Positions 59,919 through 64,000 of a DNA stretch of 64,000 nt are shown one piece after another; the first letter of the stretch is position 1; each line of letters starts with the position of its first letter. The notes under the pieces are model-generated. The model searched no databases. It saw nothing but the letters and a program-made list of their open reading frames with translations, and was not told the origin of the DNA. The stretch spans positions 1 through 64,000 of the forward strand of contig JAGBCY010000027.1 in NCBI GenBank assembly GCA_017937765.1. The letters run 5' to 3'. Position numbers and translations under genes: made by a program. The stretch comes from Alistipes sp. Its GTDB lineage: Bacteria > Bacteroidota > Bacteroidia > Bacteroidales > Rikenellaceae.

Positions 59919-59924
59919 ACTCTG

Positions 59925-59932
59925 CAAAGATA
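59925..59932 (-). promoter_or_regulatory. -7 box immediately before the M23 peptidase start
   Basis: The minus strand reads TATCTTTG, ending 6 nt before the ATG at 59918, which implies a leaderless or nearly leaderless transcript. No clear TTTG is present at -33. Confidence 0.55.
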
Positions 59933-60056
59933 ACATTTATTTTGCTTTTTACCTAATGGGCCGCTCTATTAATTTGGTCAATTTGGTTTAGTATGCTGTT
60001 TTGAGCAGATTTCTTGTTGACATATATAGCTGTTTAACGTCAAAACTGCGCGATTA

Positions 60057-60088
60057 TTTGGTTATTACAAAAATAAATATTACCTTTG
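60057..60088 (+). promoter_or_regulatory. Promoter of lpxK-ssb
   Basis: TTTG (60057-60060), a 20-nt spacer and TACCTTTG (60081-60088) match the consensus. The start of lpxK is 42 nt downstream. Confidence 0.87.
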
Positions 60089-60130
60089 ACCGAATTGTGA
60101 CGCTACGCGTCTTACGAATCGCTGTGCAGT

Positions 60131-61243
60131 ATGAAGTTTTTGTTGGGCATATTCGCGTGGATATACACGATGGTGATAGCTATTCGCCATCGCCTCTACG
60201 ATTGGGGTGTGTTCAAGAGCTACTCTTTCGATATACCCATAATCTGCGTGGGCAATATCACTGTCGGTGGCACGGGTAAGACCCCAACGGTCGAGTACCT
60301 TATCTCAATCCTCAGCTCCGACTATACCATCGCCGTGCTCTCGCGTGGCTACGGACGTCGTACCAAGGGCTACCGCGAGGTGCAGACCTCCGACTCGTAT
60401 CTCGATGTGGGAGATGAGCCGTTGCAGATGAAGCTCAAGTCGCCTGGTACGGTGGTTGTGGTATCGGAGGATAGAGTTGCCGGTATCGAGCGATTACGTA
60501 AGGAGCACCCCGAGGTGTCGCTTATCATTATGGACGACGGCTTCCAGCACCGCAGAGTCAAGGCTAAGGTAAACGTCATACTCATCGACTCGACACGTCC
60601 TGTCGAGGAGGATTCGATGTTACCGCTCGGACGCCTTCGCGATCTTAAGTCGCGACTGAAGGCTGCGCACATCTTCATCGTCACGAAGTGTAACAAGGAG
60701 ATGGCACCGCTCGATAAGCGTCTGTGGACCAATAAGCTACGCTTCGTGGCCTACCAGAAGATCTATTTTTCGACTATCGAGAGCCGCCGTATATGCCCGC
60801 TCTTTAGCTTCAGCGACCGTGAGGAGGTGAACTATGGCCAGCAGGCAATCTTGCTATCGGGCATCGGCAATCCGCGACCATTTGTCCGCGAGGCGGAGGT
60901 TAGGTTCAACGTCGTCGACAAGATGCTCTTCCCCGACCATCACGACTTCTCGGCCGAGGATATGCGTGCGCTCTACGAGAAACTTAAGCGTAACCCGCGT
61001 GCGGTGATTATTATGACCGAGAAGGATGCGGTACGTTTGCGCCGCTCGAAGTTGCCCGAGCCGCTGATGCGTGCGATGTACTTCCTGCCCATACAGATGG
61101 CCTTCGTCGAGGGTCCCGATACCGATATGAAGGGCAACCTTATCGCCGAGATAAAGTATACGTCGAAGCCCAAGAAGAGTGCTCAGGGAGCTGAGCCTAC
61201 GACCGAGGCTGGCGATAACGAACAAAAACAATTTGACATATGA
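60131..61243 (+). CDS. lpxK: Tetraacyldisaccharide 4'-kinase
   Basis: A 370-aa enzyme of lipid A synthesis. An N-terminal membrane-associated segment precedes the P-loop [12 protein letters not shown] (41-52). [22 protein letters not shown] and [14 protein letters not shown] follow, all diagnostic of LpxK. It phosphorylates the 4'-position of the lipid A disaccharide precursor at the inner membrane. The tail (about 350-370) is polar and Glu/Lys/Gln-rich. The stop overlaps the ssb start by 4 nt, coupling two functionally unrelated genes. Confidence 0.96.
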   Translation: MKFLLGIFAWIYTMVIAIRHRLYDWGVFKSYSFDIPIICVGNITVGGTGKTPTVEYLISILSSDYTIAVLSRGYGRRTKGYREVQTSDSYLDVGDEPLQMKLKSPGTVVVVSEDRVAGIERLRKEHPEVSLIIMDDGFQHRRVKAKVNVILIDSTRPVEEDSMLPLGRLRDLKSRLKAAHIFIVTKCNKEMAPLDKRLWTNKLRFVAYQKIYFSTIESRRICPLFSFSDREEVNYGQQAILLSGIGNPRPFVREAEVRFNVVDKMLFPDHHDFSAEDMRALYEKLKRNPRAVIIMTEKDAVRLRRSKLPEPLMRAMYFLPIQMAFVEGPDTDMKGNLIAEIKYTSKPKKSAQGAEPTTEAGDNEQKQFDI

Positions 61244-61845
61244 TAAATAAGGTAATATTAGTGGGAAATGTGGGTATGGACCCCGAGGTTCGTACTCTTG
61301 AGACGGGTGTTAAGGTTGCACGTGTGCGCTTGGCAACAACCGAGCGTATCTTCAATCGCCAGACTAACGAGACTACGGAGCATACCGAGTGGCATACCGT
61401 GACCCTCTGGCGCGGCTTGGCCGACGTTGCAGATAAGTATGTTCGCAAGGGCTCGCAGATATATGTCGAGGGCAGCCTCCGCACGCGAGAGTGGGAACGC
61501 GAGGGTGTTAAGCATTATGCTACGGAGATCGTCGCCGATGAGATGAAGCTCCTCGGTCGTCGTCAGGATGGCCCGGTGCTGGGCGGATACTCGCAACCGG
61601 CTCAGCCTCAGGTCGAATATTCTCAGCCTCAGGGCGGATACCAGCAGCCTGCCTACCAGCAGTCGCAGGGCGGTTATGGCCAGTCGGCTCAAGGTGGTTA
61701 TTCTCAGCCCGCGCAACCTCAAGGTGGTTATTCTCAGTCTCAGGGCGGCTATCAGCAGCCTGCGCAGCCGAGCTATCAGCCCCCGCAGCCTCAGCCCGTG
61801 GCTCCAGCGATTCCCACGGAGGATCCCGACGACCTCCCGTTCTAA
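61240..61845 (+). CDS. ssb: Single-stranded DNA-binding protein
   Basis: A 201-aa SSB. The OB fold spans 1-110 ([63 protein letters not shown]). A Gln/Gly/Tyr/Ser/Pro-rich linker with degenerate [10 protein letters not shown] repeats covers about 115-190, and the protein ends in the acidic tip DPDDLPF that recruits repair and replication partners. It is translationally coupled to lpxK through an ATGA overlap. A strong terminator follows. Confidence 0.96.
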   Translation: MINKVILVGNVGMDPEVRTLETGVKVARVRLATTERIFNRQTNETTEHTEWHTVTLWRGLADVADKYVRKGSQIYVEGSLRTREWEREGVKHYATEIVADEMKLLGRRQDGPVLGGYSQPAQPQVEYSQPQGGYQQPAYQQSQGGYGQSAQGGYSQPAQPQGGYSQSQGGYQQPAQPSYQPPQPQPVAPAIPTEDPDDLPF

Positions 61846-61853
61846 GCGATTCA

Positions 61854-61886
61854 GGCGGCTAACTCCGATGTTAGTCGCCTCTTTTT
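61854..61886 (+). terminator. Intrinsic terminator of lpxK-ssb
   Basis: GGCGGCTAAC (61854-61863) and GTTAGTCGCC (61870-61879) form a 10-bp stem with one G-U pair and a 6-nt loop, followed by five T. Confidence 0.92.
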
Positions 61887-62032
61887 CCCTCGGGGCCAAC
61901 ATCGGTACTTACCCACCCAGTAGAGTGTAGATTCGCTCCATCGCCGTGCATATTATCCCCCTCTGAGCGCGGTAAACCCAAAATGCATAGTTGCAAGTTT
62001 ATTCCTAAAAAATCAATTATCGGGTGAATAAA

Positions 62033-62064
62033 TTTGTGAATCCAAATATTAATTCATATTTTTG
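62033..62064 (+). promoter_or_regulatory. Promoter of the surface lipoprotein gene
   Basis: TTTG (62033-62036), a 20-nt spacer and TATTTTTG (62057-62064) match the consensus, 68 nt upstream of the ATG. The rest of the gap after the ssb terminator (61887-62032) holds nothing recognisable. Confidence 0.8.
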
Positions 62065-62132
62065 CATTTTGGTTATCTATCAATACGTTGTATTGATTGC
62101 GATAAGACAACAAACTATTTAAAAATAACTAT

Positions 62133-64000
62133 ATGAAGAAGTTTTTTATGAGTATCAAGGCTGCGGTGGCTACAATGACCACAGCAGCTATTCTGGCCTC
62201 TTCTGCGGTATCTTGTTCGTACGACGATTCGGAGTTGTGGGGCGAGATCAACCAGATTAAGCAGGAGGTTGCCGACCTGCGCACTCAGGTCGAGAATGAG
62301 CTTAGCGCGCTCAACGAGCTCGTTAACGGCTTGGTGACTATCACCGACGTTAAGCAGCAGAGCGACGGTAGCACGCTCGTGACCCTCTCGGATGGTCGTA
62401 AGATCACGATCTATCCCAAGAACGAGCAGAAGGTGCCCACCGACGTGATTACTACCTACGAGGAGAATGGCGTTCTCTACTGGGCTAAGTACGACGGTCT
62501 TGGCAACCCTCAGCCTATCCTTGTTAATGGTAAGAAGGTCCCCGTTGCCGATGTAGCTCCCCAGACAAAGGTTAATGCCGAGACTGGTGCTATCGAGGTA
62601 TCGTTCGACGGTGGCAAGACTTGGATGACTACGGGTTATAGCGAGTCGGTTGCCGATGGCCTCTTCGCCGGTATCGAGGTTGTTTACTCTGACTGGCAGG
62701 TAGACGGCGACGGCAATCCGTTGGCTCTCTACGCCATCATCACGCTTAACGACGGCACATCTATCAAGGTGGGTATGCAGAATGGCCGCCTTATCTTGCC
62801 TATCGACTCGGTGTTTGTTGCCTACGGCGATACGACTACCATCACTGTTGAGGTTGAGGACGCTGCCGACTTTATGACTCAGGTTCCGCGTGGCTGGACT
62901 TGCGAGGTTAAGCACTCGGCTAAGGAGGCGCGTATGACCCTCGCCTACACAGCTCCCACGTACGAGAGCGTACAGGCAGGTTATGCCGATCTCGGTGGCG
63001 TATCTAAGTTGATGGTTGTATTCAATAATGGTACATCGGCTATCGCCAGCATCAAGGTGTCGACTAACCCCGCAGCTGTATACTTCACTGAGGAGGGCGC
63101 ATATATCGAGGCGAGCTTCGGTACCAACTACCTCCTTTGTGGTATCCTTCCCACTTCGAGCTTCAAGCCCGCAACGCTTGTAAGCTACTGTAATAGCATC
63201 CTCGATGGCTCGGCTACTGATGGCAGCAACGCCAAGAAGTATGTTCGCGAGGTAGCCTTTATGGAGGAGTACTCTACGTTTATGTCGTATGCCGACCTAT
63301 CGAACGCTAAGATGACGGCTGGCACGCAGTATACGTTCTGGTATGTTGTTCCTCGCACGGATGCCGAGAGCAATATGTACGTTGTTGAGAACGAGATGGT
63401 TGCTTGTCCTTACACTCACAGCGTATCATCGTTTGAGGTTACCGAGGCCAGCTTCTTCGACGTAGATATTAAGTTCAGCGCAGCAGGCTCGCTCGGCTAC
63501 TTCTTGGGCTACGACCTCGCTTCAGAGTTCGATGCTTCGGAGATTGCCGCTTACTATACCGAGTACCCCGACTACCTCTACTTCAATAAGACCGAGCAGT
63601 CGTACGAGGGTTCGTTCCTCTCGCTCTTCGATCCCTATACCGCAAGCCTCGTTCCTGGCACGGAGTACACCGCTTGGTATATCACTAAGGGTTCGTCGCT
63701 CGTTATCCTCGAGGATAACGTTCGCAGCTGGAACTTCTCGACTAAGCCCTTCGTTGATGGTGGCGATGTGGAGATCATCACCTCGAACGACGTTGTAGAG
63801 TACACACGCCTCTCGACTACGCTCTCTACTACTGCTGGCCACGTTGCTATCTACTACAACATCGTGCCTTCGTATATGGCCACTGCCTACCCCGACGATA
63901 CATATCGCAAGGAGATGCTTCTTACGGAGGGTACACGCGTGATTACCGATAAGAGCGTTCCCGTATCTTACGACAAGGCTAAGGCTGGCGATAAGCTCAC
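62133..64000 (+). CDS. Large surface lipoprotein with DUF4988-like N-terminus (partial, runs off the window)
   Basis: The frame is open from the ATG at 62133 to the last base, at least 622 codons, with the 3' end missing. The signal peptide ends in a lipobox (SSAVSC, Cys28). Next comes a short coiled coil, DDSELWGEINQIKQEVADLRTQVENELSAL, then VKQQSDGSTLVTLSDGRKITIYPK. This pattern matches DUF4988, common at the N-terminus of Bacteroidales surface lipoproteins. The rest is beta-rich, with repeated units of about 100 residues such as FEVTEASFFDVDIKFSA and LVPGTEYTAWYIT, reminiscent of fibronectin-III or Ig-like folds. Probably exposed on the cell surface; the ligand is unknown. It has its own promoter. 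Confidence 0.85.
   Translation, partial: MKKFFMSIKAAVATMTTAAILASSAVSCSYDDSELWGEINQIKQEVADLRTQVENELSALNELVNGLVTITDVKQQSDGSTLVTLSDGRKITIYPKNEQKVPTDVITTYEENGVLYWAKYDGLGNPQPILVNGKKVPVADVAPQTKVNAETGAIEVSFDGGKTWMTTGYSESVADGLFAGIEVVYSDWQVDGDGNPLALYAIITLNDGTSIKVGMQNGRLILPIDSVFVAYGDTTTITVEVEDAADFMTQVPRGWTCEVKHSAKEARMTLAYTAPTYESVQAGYADLGGVSKLMVVFNNGTSAIASIKVSTNPAAVYFTEEGAYIEASFGTNYLLCGILPTSSFKPATLVSYCNSILDGSATDGSNAKKYVREVAFMEEYSTFMSYADLSNAKMTAGTQYTFWYVVPRTDAESNMYVVENEMVACPYTHSVSSFEVTEASFFDVDIKFSAAGSLGYFLGYDLASEFDASEIAAYYTEYPDYLYFNKTEQSYEGSFLSLFDPYTASLVPGTEYTAWYITKGSSLVILEDNVRSWNFSTKPFVDGGDVEIITSNDVVEYTRLSTTLSTTAGHVAIYYNIVPSYMATAYPDDTYRKEMLLTEGTRVITDKSVPVSYDKAKAGDKL

Overview
The window is a stretch of chromosome from a Bacteroidota bacterium, most likely a gut Bacteroidales of the Alistipes/Rikenellaceae type (the genus is inference). 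Supporting signs: promoters of the form TTTG-N19-21-TAnnTTTG instead of sigma70 boxes, A/T-rich leaders without Shine-Dalgarno sequences, an MurF-alanine racemase fusion, DUF4923 and DUF4988-like proteins, many lipoproteins and an LPS-assembly gene set. I see no phage, insertion sequence, CRISPR array or rRNA. Coding density is high, and the sequence ends inside an open gene.

Layout. 1-9000 (mostly minus): tRNA-Lys with promoter and terminator, then an envelope-biogenesis run of two peptidyl-prolyl isomerase-type chaperones (SurA-like), a large OstA/LptA-like protein and a degenerate family 2 glycosidase-like protein, followed by phosphoesterase, nitroreductase and PspC genes. 9000-12900 (plus): a HAD phosphatase, then an operon of two paralogous secreted beta-rich proteins, a lipoprotein and the nucleotide-sanitising enzyme RdgB. 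12970-21000 (minus): rsmE followed by a tightly packed six-gene operon for a membrane complex built like group 4 [NiFe] hydrogenases (Hyf/Ech/complex I type). By eye, its large subunit has lost all four Ni-Fe cysteines and its small subunit all four proximal-cluster cysteines, so it belongs with the energy-converting hydrogenase-related (Ehr) complexes and is the most interesting system here. 21000-25600: two tandem M3 metallopeptidases, divergent from rsmE across a perfectly palindromic promoter.

25600-29630 (minus): purC and lptD. 29780-44100 (plus): a long co-directional run with a cell-wall amidase, an MCE/MlaD-type lipid transport protein, mutS2, murF-alr, an RsmI-like methyltransferase, grpE, dnaJ, mutL, a rhomboid protease and an endonuclease/exonuclease/phosphatase-fold membrane protein. 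44290-45000: ribosomal proteins L35 and L20. 45150-49780 (minus): an unknown helical protein, a flavin reductase, RNase HI and ValS. 49780-50660 is the only long gene-poor stretch; it is AT-rich and carries divergent promoters.

50660-57320 (plus): an OPT peptide transporter beside peptidase T (peptide uptake plus digestion), NAD synthetase and two DUF4923-type secreted proteins. 57490-59920 (minus): an M23 metallopeptidase, a pyridoxamine-phosphate-oxidase-like flavoprotein and ispD. 60130-64000 (plus): lpxK overlapping ssb, then a large surface lipoprotein that runs off the window. Envelope construction (LPS transport and lipid A kinase, OMP chaperones, amidases, murF-alr) is the dominant theme. 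Families of short degenerate intergenic repeats recur at gene 3' ends.
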